DNA of 33,276 nt from Peribacillus frigoritolerans (lineage in GTDB: Bacteria > Bacillota > Bacilli > Bacillales > DSM-1321), in the NCBI RefSeq assembly GCF_030676415.1, contig NZ_JAUUTW010000047.1, positions 1-33,276 of the forward strand, given 5' to 3'. Shown here piece after piece: positions 23,076 to 30,782 of this stretch (position 1 is the first letter of the stretch; each line of letters opens with the position of its first letter). The notes below the pieces were generated by a model, which saw only the letters and a list, made by a program, of their open reading frames with translations, was not told where the DNA came from and did no database searches. The translations under genes were made by a program, and so were the position numbers.

Positions 23076-23942
23076 TTACCTGATGAAATGGTCTTGAACG
23101 AGTTTTGAAAATTCCTTTGCGGCTGGTGAAAGGTGTTTAGATGATTTCATGACCAATCCAATCTCACGGGAGAGTTCGGGGTTCAAGGGCAGGCTTTTGA
23201 TGCGTTCGGGTTTTTCCGGTAAAGCAAGGTCGGGCATAATTGTGATGCCTAATTTTCCTGCTACCATTGATAGCACCGTTTGATTGTCTTTAATTTCGTA
23301 TGAAATGTTTGGTTTTATCTTGGCTTCCAGGAATCTATCTTCTATAAGTGTTTCACAGCCGGATCGCAGCATGATGAATGGTTCATCAACGAAGTCCTCT
23401 AGGTTAATAGCGGTTCTCCCTGAAAGTGGATGGCCTTCGTATACGACAGCTGATAAAGGATCTGTTAGCAGATGGATGAATTCCACGTTCTTCACTGGTT
23501 TTGCTGCAAAGCCGATGTCCACTGTTCCTTCTTCGATCCATTTTATGATTTCCTCATATCCACCTTCATAAATCAGCAATTCGATAGTAGGGTATTTTTC
23601 ATTAAAGGCAGAGAATAGCAGCGGTATGAATCTGGCAGTAAAGCTTGGAAAACTGCCGATCGTTATTTTCCCGATTTCCATTCCATTCACAGCTGCAACT
23701 TTTTGTTCAATATGTGCAAGGTTGGCAGCGATAGCCCGCATATGTGGAATAACCTGTTCTCCCGCAGTCGTGAGTGTTATACCTTTGCGGTCACGCTTTA
23801 ATAAAGTCACACCAAGTTCCGTTTCAAGTGCTGTAATGTTATGGCTCACGCCTGATTGAGTCAGTCCGATCCGGTCTCCCGCTTTCGTAAAACTTCCGTG
23901 TTCAACAACATGTAAAAAGACTTCCAACTGAAAAAAATTCAA
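23076..23942 (-). CDS. LysR-family transcriptional regulator
   Basis: 288 residues. Winged HTH at 1-60 (NFFQLEVFLHVVEHGSFTKA, then GLTQSGVSHNITALETELGV). Effector-binding domain from about residue 80 (KITIGSFPSFTARFIPLLFS, then VDIGFAAKPV, DNQTVLSMVAGKLGITIMP). The TTG start is preferred because AAAGGAG lies seven nt upstream; the ATG 11 codons earlier would add a segment encoded by that SD itself. Divergent from the old-yellow-enzyme gene with about 135 bp between starts, so it is the likely regulator of the oye/eamA operon. Ligand unknown. Confidence 0.9.
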   Translation of the reverse strand: MNFFQLEVFLHVVEHGSFTKAGDRIGLTQSGVSHNITALETELGVTLLKRDRKGITLTTAGEQVIPHMRAIAANLAHIEQKVAAVNGMEIGKITIGSFPSFTARFIPLLFSAFNEKYPTIELLIYEGGYEEIIKWIEEGTVDIGFAAKPVKNVEFIHLLTDPLSAVVYEGHPLSGRTAINLEDFVDEPFIMLRSGCETLIEDRFLEAKIKPNISYEIKDNQTVLSMVAGKLGITIMPDLALPEKPERIKSLPLNPELSREIGLVMKSSKHLSPAAKEFSKLVQDHFIR

Positions 23943-23990
23943 ATGTCCACTCCTTTCTTCTAATTGATTATACATGAGAAACTCTAATCC

Positions 23991-24017
23991 AAGTAATGAA
24001 AAACATTCATTTTACTT
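23991..24017. promoter_or_regulatory. candidate LysR operator dyad
   Basis: AAGTAATGAA and TTCATTTTACTT form an imperfect inverted repeat midway in the divergent LysR/OYE intergenic region. LysR regulators usually bind such dyads; assignment is inferred. Confidence 0.35.
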
Positions 24018-24077
24018 ATGGTGTGGTCAAGAATACAATAAAATTACAAAAATAAAATACGAATGGGTGATGGAAAA

Positions 24078-25211
24078 ATGATGAAACGGAAATACGAGCA
24101 AATTTTTTCACCGTACACGCTTTCTAATGGAACGGTTCTTAAAAACAGGATTGTAGTTGCGCCCATGACCACTTATTCAGGTCAAGAGGATGGTTTAGTT
24201 TCTGACCAGGAATTAGCTTACTATAAAAGAAGGGCAGATGGACCTGCCATTTTCATTACTGCCGCTGCCGCCATTTCCCCTGTTGCGACAAGCTTTCCAC
24301 GGCAAATGAAAGTATATGATGAACAAAGCATCGCAGGACTCACACAGCTTTCAAAAACGATCAAATCAAAAGATGCAAAAGCCATTCTCCAGCTTCATCA
24401 TGGCGGAAGCGAAAGCCTTCCAAGCTGTACAGGCGGAGAAAAAATGGTCAGTCCGAGTGGAATCATTGCAAGCGTTTATAAAGAAATGGGCGGGGAATAC
24501 ATTCCAAGGACAATGAGCCACACTGAGATTCTATCCACTATTCAAGACTTTGGAAGAGCCACCCGCCATGCCATTCGTTCAGGATTCGACGGCGTGGAAA
24601 TCCATGGAGCGAATGGATATCTCCTTCAGCAGTTTTTCTCACCCCACTCTAACAGACGGAGAGATCATTGGGGAGGGAGTTTGGAGAATAGAATGCATTT
24701 TCCACTTGCCGTCATCGCGGAGGTGAAGCGGATCCGTGATCTATACGCAGACAAGGAATTCGTTATTGGATATCGCTTCTCCCCCGAAGAACCGGAAGAA
24801 GGCGGATTGAAAATGGGTGATACAGCTGCGTTGGTAGATAAATTGGCAACCCAGGGGCTTTCCTATTTACATCTTTCAGTGAAAAATGTCTGGTCCATCC
24901 CCAGAAGCGGATTGAACATGGGGTTAACAAGGACCGAAATCATCCGCGATATCATCGCTGGCAGGACCAGTTTCATATCACTTGGATCGATTCATACTCC
25001 AGAGGAAGCAAATGCTGTGCTTGAGAAAAATATACCGCTTTTCGCTTTAGGAAGGGAATTACTGATGGAACCGGACTGGGCCGCCAAAATAAAGGAAGGC
25101 AGGGAAGACGAGATCATGACGACCTTGCTGCACGATAGCAGGTGTAAATTAAGTATTCCTGATCAAATGTGGGCGAATATCATCACTCGTGACGGCATGC
25201 CGGAGAAATGA
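24078..25211 (+). CDS. old yellow enzyme-family NADH:flavin oxidoreductase, YqiG-like
   Basis: About 377 residues, (beta/alpha)8 FMN barrel. N terminus FSPYTLSNGTVLKNRIVVAPM is typical of the family; ILQLHHGG holds the substrate-site His pair region; DGVEIHGANGYLLQQFFSPH includes the active-site segment; RRRDHWGGSLENR and GYRFSPEEP follow; FISLGSIHTPEEA and FALGRELLMEPDW form the FMN-phosphate site. Strongly resembles B. subtilis YqiG. Reduces activated C=C bonds or nitro compounds using NAD(P)H. ATG chosen after GGTGATGG. Divergent from LysR and 43 nt ahead of an EamA transporter, suggesting an inducible detoxify-and-export pair. Confidence 0.88.
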   Translation: MMKRKYEQIFSPYTLSNGTVLKNRIVVAPMTTYSGQEDGLVSDQELAYYKRRADGPAIFITAAAAISPVATSFPRQMKVYDEQSIAGLTQLSKTIKSKDAKAILQLHHGGSESLPSCTGGEKMVSPSGIIASVYKEMGGEYIPRTMSHTEILSTIQDFGRATRHAIRSGFDGVEIHGANGYLLQQFFSPHSNRRRDHWGGSLENRMHFPLAVIAEVKRIRDLYADKEFVIGYRFSPEEPEEGGLKMGDTAALVDKLATQGLSYLHLSVKNVWSIPRSGLNMGLTRTEIIRDIIAGRTSFISLGSIHTPEEANAVLEKNIPLFALGRELLMEPDWAAKIKEGREDEIMTTLLHDSRCKLSIPDQMWANIITRDGMPEK

Positions 25212-25254
25212 TAATATGAATGTAAAAAATGGAAATTTCATGAGGGGAAATTAA

Positions 25255-26151
25255 ATGAATAAAATAGCACTTCTTCAACTGTCTCTAGCCATGACAATCT
25301 TTGGTTCTGTCGGTTTCTTTTCAGAATTATCAGGACTTCCTGCATTGGAACTGGTTTTTGTACGATGCATTTGTGCTGCCATATTCTTATGTGCAGCATG
25401 GATGATTACAGGACATATCAAGAACGAAATATGGAATGGTAGAGAAGTAATGCTCATCATTTTCTGCGCGGTGGCAAACTTGTTAAACTGGATATTCCTC
25501 TTTAAATCTTTCGAACTGATATCCGTGACAATTGCCATTTCGCTCTATCATTTAGCGCCGATCATTGTACTCATTATAGGGAGCTTCATCTTTAGGGAGA
25601 AAATGAGTTTATTCTCCATCCTGGCCATTTCACTATGCTTCATAGGCACATTATTGATTATGGGAACAGATGGATTTCGATCATCAACTCCTGAATGGGA
25701 AGGCATCATTTATGGAATCATTGCTGCATTTTTCTATGCGGCAACCATGCTTTTAGGAAAGAGCATTACAAAGACCAGTGTATATGCGACCACTTTTCTG
25801 CAAATGTTCATTGGATTTCTATTACTGATTCCTTTTGTCGATTTTTCAGTATACACAACCTTGCAATCTTCCGAATGGTTTTATACAGTACTTACTGGCA
25901 TCATTCATACAGGCGTCGTGTATCTGCTGTTTTTTAATAGTATTCGCCATTTGCCTACAAATGTAGTATCTTTCATGATTTTTGTAGATCCGGCAGTTGC
26001 CATCCTTTTGGATATTCTGCTTTCAGGATTTCAACCGGACGGTATTCAAATTTTGGGTATTGCATTGATATTTATTGGTGTGCTTTATTCACTTAAGACG
26101 ACAAGACCGACTGAAAATGATGTCATGCAGAAAAGGCCGCACACAATGTGA
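25255..26151 (+). CDS. EamA/DMT-family transporter
   Basis: 298 residues, ten membrane helices in two EamA repeats (FGSVGFFSELSGLPALELVF at the start, SVTIAISLYHLAPIIVLIIG ending repeat one, GIIYGIIAAFFYAATMLLGK starting repeat two, VSFMIFVDPAVAILLDILL near the end). Charged C-terminal tail of 20 residues. SD is GAGGGGAAA. Forms an operon with the YqiG-like enzyme. Substrate unknown. The last codons are also the left arm of the terminator. Confidence 0.87.
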   Translation: MNKIALLQLSLAMTIFGSVGFFSELSGLPALELVFVRCICAAIFLCAAWMITGHIKNEIWNGREVMLIIFCAVANLLNWIFLFKSFELISVTIAISLYHLAPIIVLIIGSFIFREKMSLFSILAISLCFIGTLLIMGTDGFRSSTPEWEGIIYGIIAAFFYAATMLLGKSITKTSVYATTFLQMFIGFLLLIPFVDFSVYTTLQSSEWFYTVLTGIIHTGVVYLLFFNSIRHLPTNVVSFMIFVDPAVAILLDILLSGFQPDGIQILGIALIFIGVLYSLKTTRPTENDVMQKRPHTM

Positions 26152-26161
26152 GGCCTTTTTC
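26131..26161. terminator. terminator overlapping the end of the EamA gene
   Basis: AAAAGGCCGCACAC-AAT-GTGAGGCCTTTTT. The stop codon TGA lies inside the right arm. T- and A-runs on both sides make it usable by the convergent GH18 gene. Confidence 0.85.
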
Positions 26162-26182
26162 CTTTATGGTTTTTCCATTAAC

Positions 26183-27700
26183 CTATTGATTAAAATGATA
26201 GACATCCCAAATGTCGGGGGTTTCTGATCCAATGTACCAAGCAGCTGTACCGCCTAGATGATTTTGTTTTACCAGGTCAAGGCGGAGCTTCATCGATTTT
26301 TTATCCTCAATCCAAATTTGATGCTTTTTCCCTTTGGAAGTATACTCCACGTAATTTTGTTGAGTCTTTTTATCCCATACCTTTTTAAGTTTATGAGATG
26401 AAATGATTTTGTTGACCTCAGCCATGGTACGGTCATGACTTTTAACTTTATTGTTCGATAAATCGGTTACCCATTCTCTCGTATAAAATGGTACAGCCAA
26501 TATGATCTTATGAGCAGGTACTTCTTTCATTAAAAGCTTGGTTCCTTCTTTGATCCAAGGTAACGAGGAAACGGACCCGGCTACTGGGCTCCCTCCCCAA
26601 TGCTCGTCGTAACCCATTATGATAATGTAGTCTGCTATTTTGCCAAGTGCTTTCCTATCTAGACTTTTTGACCAAAAAGGGTCGTCATTTTCTCGGGTGA
26701 CATCCACGGATACTTTAATTCCATGCGGTTTTAGTGCCTTTTTTAGTTCGCCTATGAAAAGTACAAAGTCCTTCTTATTTTTTGGATCGATGTTTTCAAA
26801 ATCTACATTTATTCCATCACTTTTAGTTTTAACAAGTGAATCACGTAAAGCTGAAACTAATTTCTGGCGTTTTTTTGTACTGCCTAGTATCGAACCAGTT
26901 AAAACAGGGTCAAATTTATTACCGATTAGCTGCCAAACTTGTTTTCCTTGTTTATGAGCGTTTTGGACGAATTTTGCATCTGCAGAAACGGAAACGAAAT
27001 TACCGGTATCCGTCAGCGTATAGGAACGAGGAGAAACTACATTTAAATTGGGTTGTTTAATTTGTTGCGTGTAGTTTTCTTTCGAGCCATTATGCGTCCA
27101 GCCCATGACGATAGGTTTTTGCGCCTTTTTTTGAAGCTGGGTTTTCTTTATCCATCCCTTTTTTCCGCCAAGCAATTGAACCTGGTAGTAATAATCCGGA
27201 ACCTTCAATTTTTGGCCAACTTTAAGGGTAACCGAACTTAAGTTATTTAATTTCGTCAAATCGCTTGTGGTTACCTTGTATTTAGTAGAAATCTTCCACA
27301 ATGTATCTCCTGATACAACCTTATGGATCTTATACTTTTGGGGAATCTTCAGGTTTTGGCCGACAGTTATTTCGGAAGAAGTCAATTTATTTTCTTTTTG
27401 TAGCGCACTTACTGTAACACCATAATGATTTGCTATTTTCCATAATGTGTTTCCAGTCTTTACTTTATGAATGATAGGCCCTGCGGAATCCCCAACGGAA
27501 GAAGAAATGATGGGAAACGCCTCGCCCTTTTTTAAGGTCTTTAATAGAGTAGAACCTAATTTAGGAGAACTAAAAACTTTTGTATTGTCCACTTTAACAG
27601 AACCTATGTATTGGGTTTTACTTGATGAATGACCACTGGTTGGAAAGAGACATATACAAAGAAGGATTAACATAATAAAACATCCAAAGAATTTTTTCAC
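26183..27700 (-). CDS. LysM/GH18 glycoside hydrolase (YdhD/SleL-type)
   Basis: 505 residues. Signal peptide 1-26. Residues 34-70 look like the first half of an SH3b domain (VDNTKVFSSPKLGSTLLKTL). LysM domains at about 78-120 and 126-168 (KVKTGNTLWKIANHYGVT; KVVSGDTLWKISTKYKVT). Then YYQVQLLGGKKGWIKKTQLQ, which looks like the second half of the same SH3b. GH18 barrel from about 195 with DGINVDFE at 295-302 (Glu302 catalytic acid), IMGYDEHWGG and a C-terminal GGTAAWYIGSETPDIW. The domain set matches spore-cortex or wall N-acetylglucosaminidases such as SleL/YaaH and YdhD. GTG start ten nt after AAAGGGGA. Monocistronic. Confidence 0.88.
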   Translation of the reverse strand: MKKFFGCFIMLILLCICLFPTSGHSSSKTQYIGSVKVDNTKVFSSPKLGSTLLKTLKKGEAFPIISSSVGDSAGPIIHKVKTGNTLWKIANHYGVTVSALQKENKLTSSEITVGQNLKIPQKYKIHKVVSGDTLWKISTKYKVTTSDLTKLNNLSSVTLKVGQKLKVPDYYYQVQLLGGKKGWIKKTQLQKKAQKPIVMGWTHNGSKENYTQQIKQPNLNVVSPRSYTLTDTGNFVSVSADAKFVQNAHKQGKQVWQLIGNKFDPVLTGSILGSTKKRQKLVSALRDSLVKTKSDGINVDFENIDPKNKKDFVLFIGELKKALKPHGIKVSVDVTRENDDPFWSKSLDRKALGKIADYIIIMGYDEHWGGSPVAGSVSSLPWIKEGTKLLMKEVPAHKIILAVPFYTREWVTDLSNNKVKSHDRTMAEVNKIISSHKLKKVWDKKTQQNYVEYTSKGKKHQIWIEDKKSMKLRLDLVKQNHLGGTAAWYIGSETPDIWDVYHFNQ

Positions 27701-27858
27701 AATTATTTTATTCCCCTTTGTAAAATTTAACTTTACTAGTTTACTATGGAGGATAGCTATAAAATAGAGGTACATTGTGGAAAGGCTCTATAATAAGAAA
27801 AGAGGGAATCTAAAAGGATTACGATTCTGCTGTTGTAGCAAAACCCACACTAAGGTAG

Positions 27859-27890
27859 GTCGAATTATTGGGGTGAGTGTGTCGAATTAT
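27859..27890. promoter_or_regulatory. two GTCGAATTAT direct repeats 22 bp apart
   Basis: GTCGAATTAT occurs at 27859 and 27881, about two helical turns apart, roughly 85-115 bp before the DinB-family start and also upstream of the divergent GH18 gene. A regulator binding one DNA face is possible. Confidence 0.35.
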
Positions 27891-27972
27891 ATCGCTGTAG
27901 GGCGACTTAATCCTTGTGAAGAACAATTAATTCGTTAGTTCTAGTCCATATATGAAGAAGGGGAGATTTTAT

Positions 27973-28482
27973 ATGTCACATTTTGCATTACAGTTTTATG
28001 ATTTTAACGTATGGGCAAATAAACAGATTTTCAACCGCTTAAAAGAGCTTCCAAAGGAAGTTTACCATCAAGAAGTTCAAAGTGTGTTTTCATCGATATC
28101 GAGTGTGATGGCCCATGTGTATCTTTCCGATCTGGGGTGGGTGGAGGTTTTTTCCGGTAAAAGCATGAATCATGCATTGATGTTGGCTGAAAAACTGAAA
28201 GAACAAACAGAGTCAAAGGAATTAGAGGAAATGGAGGCCATGTTTTTTGAGTTGTCCGAGCGGTACAAATCGTTGCTTAGCCAAAAAGAAAATATAGATA
28301 AACCGCTTATAATTGAGAATCCATCTGGCGGCCAAATGAAAATAAGTGTAGCCGGATTGGTACCGCATGTCGTGAATCATGGAACATATCACCGTGGCAA
28401 TATCACAGCCATGTTACGCCAAATGGGTTATCCTTCTGCTTCGACGGATTATGGTCTTTATTTATTTTTAAAAGGAGAGTAA
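27973..28482 (+). CDS. DinB-family (YfiT/DinB fold) protein
   Basis: 169 residues, four-helix bundle. Metal ligands are recognisable at His48 (SVMAHVYLSDLGW), His136 and His140 (HVVNHGTYHRGNITAMLRQM), the family's three-His site. Members bind divalent metal and are often thiol (bacillithiol/mycothiol)-dependent transferases or DNA-damage-inducible proteins of unknown role; the FosB gene elsewhere in the window shows that bacillithiol is probably present. Start at the ATG after GGGGAG. Single-gene unit. Confidence 0.85.
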   Translation: MSHFALQFYDFNVWANKQIFNRLKELPKEVYHQEVQSVFSSISSVMAHVYLSDLGWVEVFSGKSMNHALMLAEKLKEQTESKELEEMEAMFFELSERYKSLLSQKENIDKPLIIENPSGGQMKISVAGLVPHVVNHGTYHRGNITAMLRQMGYPSASTDYGLYLFLKGE

Positions 28483-28622
28483 CTGGATTTCATTTGCTTA
28501 CTGCTGGGGGACTGTAAGCCTGACATTGAAAAAGGCTAAAAAAGACCGTCTATTGACAGTCCTGTTCTTAAAGTAAGGCTACCTGTTATTTTGAAGAAAA
28601 CGAAATCCTATACATATGGACA

Positions 28623-28654
28623 GGTTAACCGGTTTTTACTGGTTGGCCTTTTTT
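28623..28654 (+). terminator. intrinsic terminator
   Basis: GGTTAACCGGT and ACTGGTTGGCC pair (with G-U pairs) around a T-rich loop, followed by T6. It lies 140 nt after the DinB gene; the rest of the interval up to the desaturase gene has no ORF. Confidence 0.65.
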
Positions 28655-28683
28655 ACCCGTTTGCCGTTGAAAATGACTTGTAC

Positions 28684-28735
28684 ATGACATTTGTCATATT
28701 CTAGTCATGACACCTGGTACTAATAATATCAGGTG
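28684..28735 (+). promoter_or_regulatory. des control region: palindromes and leader dyad
   Basis: ATGACATTTGTCAT (6-bp arms) and GTCATGAC (perfect) lie 12 nt apart about 80-100 bp before des, and a CACCTG/CAGGTG dyad follows. In B. subtilis phosphorylated DesR binds inverted repeats just upstream of the des -35. The position fits, but matching to the known site needs alignment. Confidence 0.45.
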
Positions 28736-28786
28736 GATTTCTTTATACTATGAAATAACGACAAATAAAGGAAGTGCAATTGAATA

Positions 28787-29818
28787 ATGACCTTGCAAAA
28801 TACGAAGAACTTGAGAAAACAAATTGCTCCTTTTGAACAATCAACGACAAAGCAAAGTATATGGCAGATCATCAATACTTTGGGGCCGTTCATTATTTTA
28901 TGGTACCTAGCATATATAAGTCTTTCCGTTTCTTATTGGTTAACCTTAATTCCAGCTGTGATTGCTGCTGGCTTCTTGACAAGAATATTCATTATTTTTC
29001 ATGATTGTACGCATCATTCATTTTTCAAAAGCCGCCGTGCGAATAGAATAGTCGGGACAATCATGGGTGTTTTGACTTTATTCCCGTTTGATCAATGGGG
29101 ACATGAGCATTCTGTGCATCACGCAACAAGCGGTAATTTGGATAAGCGGGGTACAGGGGATATTTGGACCCTTACTGTCGATGAGTATTTGGCTGCACCG
29201 CTTAAACTTCGTTTTGCCTATCGTTTTTATCGCAATCCATTGGTTATGTTTGGTGTGGGACCAATTTATGTCTTCCTTCTTAAAAATAGATTTAACCGTA
29301 AAGGTGCAAGAAAGAAGGAAAAAATGAATACGTATTTGACGAATGCAATAATCGTCGTTTTAGCGGCATTGCTTTGCCTGGCAGTAGGCTGGCAGTCGTT
29401 CCTTCTGGTACAAGGTTCCATTTTCATGATTTCTGGTTCAGTGGGCATTTGGCTGTTTTACGTCCAGCATACATTTGAGGACTCTTATTTTGAAGAAAAT
29501 GAGGAGTGGGAATATGTATTGGCAGCAGTGGAAGGAAGTTCTTTTTATAAGCTTCCAAAACTGATGCAGTTCCTTACTGGTAATATCGGTTACCATCATG
29601 TTCACCATTTAAGTCCAAGGGTGCCTAACTATAAATTGGAAATGGCGCACAATAATACGCAGCCTTTAGAGAACGTTCCAACGATTACTCTTGCGACAAG
29701 CTTGCGCTCACTCCGTTTCCGTTTATGGGATGAGGAATCCAAGAATTTTGTCGGTTTCAAAGATATAAAATATTTAACGAAAAAAAGTGTTCCCGCTCAA
29801 GTGAAATCTGAACTGTAA
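28787..29818 (+). CDS. des: acyl-lipid delta-5-type desaturase
   Basis: 343 residues, integral membrane di-iron desaturase with all three histidine boxes: HDCTHH at 72-77, HSVHH at 108-112 and HHVHH at 270-274. Four membrane spans (about 32-50, 55-72, 185-203, 207-226). Long stretches such as SNLDKRGTGDIW-like GNLDKRGTGDIW, FYVQHTFEDSYFE and EGSSFYKLPKL match B. subtilis Des closely. Inserts a cis double bond in membrane phospholipid acyl chains using oxygen and ferredoxin/flavodoxin electrons, for cold adaptation. The SD (AAAGGAAG) is 13 nt from the ATG, longer than usual. Followed by a terminator and then by a DesR-like gene, without desK. Confidence 0.93.
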   Translation: MTLQNTKNLRKQIAPFEQSTTKQSIWQIINTLGPFIILWYLAYISLSVSYWLTLIPAVIAAGFLTRIFIIFHDCTHHSFFKSRRANRIVGTIMGVLTLFPFDQWGHEHSVHHATSGNLDKRGTGDIWTLTVDEYLAAPLKLRFAYRFYRNPLVMFGVGPIYVFLLKNRFNRKGARKKEKMNTYLTNAIIVVLAALLCLAVGWQSFLLVQGSIFMISGSVGIWLFYVQHTFEDSYFEENEEWEYVLAAVEGSSFYKLPKLMQFLTGNIGYHHVHHLSPRVPNYKLEMAHNNTQPLENVPTITLATSLRSLRFRLWDEESKNFVGFKDIKYLTKKSVPAQVKSEL

Positions 29819-29835
29819 CGTTCATGTATCATTCC

Positions 29836-29877
29836 AGACTCCCTTAATAATCCTTGGATTTTGGGGAGTCTTTGCTT
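29836..29877 (+). terminator. terminator after des
   Basis: AGACTCCC and GGGGAGTCT arms enclose a second AATCC-TT-GGATT stem, followed by TTTGCTT. Separates des from the regulator gene. Confidence 0.75.
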
Positions 29878-29911
29878 CATATAAGGAACTCGATAAAGGA
29901 GAGAACTTAAA

Positions 29912-30457
29912 ATGATTCGAATTGTCATTGCAGAGAATCAGCAAATGCTGTTAGAGGCAATAAGTTCTCTACTCAATCTTGAAGAAGATATAGAAATTGT
30001 CGGGCAAGCCAGTAATGGAGAAGAAGCGATGGCTCTTGTACACCAATTACAGCCTGATGTGTGTATCATGGATATGGAGATGCCTGTAATGAGCGGACTT
30101 GAGGCAGCTGAAGCATTAAAGTCATTTGAATGTAAAGTGGTCATTTTAACGACATTTCGAAGGATTGGTTATTTTCAACTCGCATTAAAAGCTAATGTAA
30201 GTGGTTATTTATTAAAGGATAGCCCGGGTGAAGAGTTAGCCTGCTCGATTCGCAGCATAATGGATGGCAAGCGAATATACTCCCCAGAACTTATAGATGA
30301 GTCTTCCGGCAATAATGGCCGGGAAATGGGAGTGTTAGGGCTGTTAGCCGATGGTCAATCCAAAATTGAACCGTCTAATCAGCAAAGCGACACAATTGGG
30401 ACAGTAAGGAAATATTTTTTGACCATCAAGGATAAAATGAAGTTACCGGCTGGTTAG
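29912..30457 (+). CDS. DesR-like response regulator with degenerate output domain
   Basis: 181 residues. The receiver domain (1-120) follows B. subtilis DesR closely (NQQMLLEAISSLLNLEED; QPDVCIMDMEMP with phospho-acceptor Asp54; LTTF with Thr80; LLKDSPGEELA with Lys102). The second residue of the acidic metal pair is Asn9 (AENQQ) instead of Asp. The LuxR-type HTH is badly eroded: only LLADGQSK, GTVRKYF and KDKMK still line up with the DesR helices, the TxREKEVL start is missing, and the protein ends about 18 residues early. No histidine kinase gene is adjacent, unlike des-desK-desR. It may be a non-DNA-binding relic, or a single-domain regulator acting through protein contacts. SD is AAAGGAG. 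Confidence 0.75.
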   Translation: MIRIVIAENQQMLLEAISSLLNLEEDIEIVGQASNGEEAMALVHQLQPDVCIMDMEMPVMSGLEAAEALKSFECKVVILTTFRRIGYFQLALKANVSGYLLKDSPGEELACSIRSIMDGKRIYSPELIDESSGNNGREMGVLGLLADGQSKIEPSNQQSDTIGTVRKYFLTIKDKMKLPAG

Positions 30458-30477
30458 GATTTGTTTCTTAAATCCTG

Positions 30478-30506
30478 TTGACACGTTTTTTTAAATTGTG
30501 TACGAT
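30478..30506 (+). promoter_or_regulatory. SigA promoter of argS
   Basis: TTGACA, 17-nt spacer, TACGAT, placed about 100 nt before the predicted T-box specifier. Near-consensus, the clearest promoter in the window. Confidence 0.75.
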
Positions 30507-30511
30507 GGATT

Positions 30512-30763
30512 AAATTATAATATTCAAAATTCTATGATGAAGAGAGTAGTTCATTTTGAAATGGAAAGCGAGTTAGGGATGGTGGGAGCCTAATGCAGGA
30601 CGGATGAATGAAGCGCACTTTGGAGAAATTTCTTGAAACGTTTAGTAGGGAACATCGGGGAGTCACCTCGTTAACAATGGAAAGTGGTCACAATTTGTGG
30701 CAACTAGAGTGGTACCACGGGAATTCATGCTCTCGTCTCTTATTTAGAGGCGGGGGCTTTTTT
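30512..30763 (+). ncRNA. T-box riboswitch leader, predicted arginine-specific
   Basis: The T-box sequence AGAGTGGTACCACGG (30706-30720) is followed by a perfect G-C/G-U terminator stem GCTCTCGTCTC / GAGGCGGGGGC (30729-30757) and T6. Upstream, the Stem I segment GTTAGGGATGGTGGGAGCC and the specifier-loop context GATGAATGAAGCGCACTTTG place CGC (30614-30616) at the specifier position, an Arg codon. Uncharged tRNA-Arg would pair with it and with UGGU in the T-box bulge to stop termination. It directly precedes argS, which agrees. The specifier assignment is by eye. Confidence 0.88.
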
Positions 30764-30782
30764 GTTTAGGAGGAAAATGACG

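Noticed and set aside
28780..28836. 18-codon TTG frame at the start of des
   Set aside because: It has better SD spacing than des itself but overlaps the strongly conserved des frame, and there is no sign that it is conserved.
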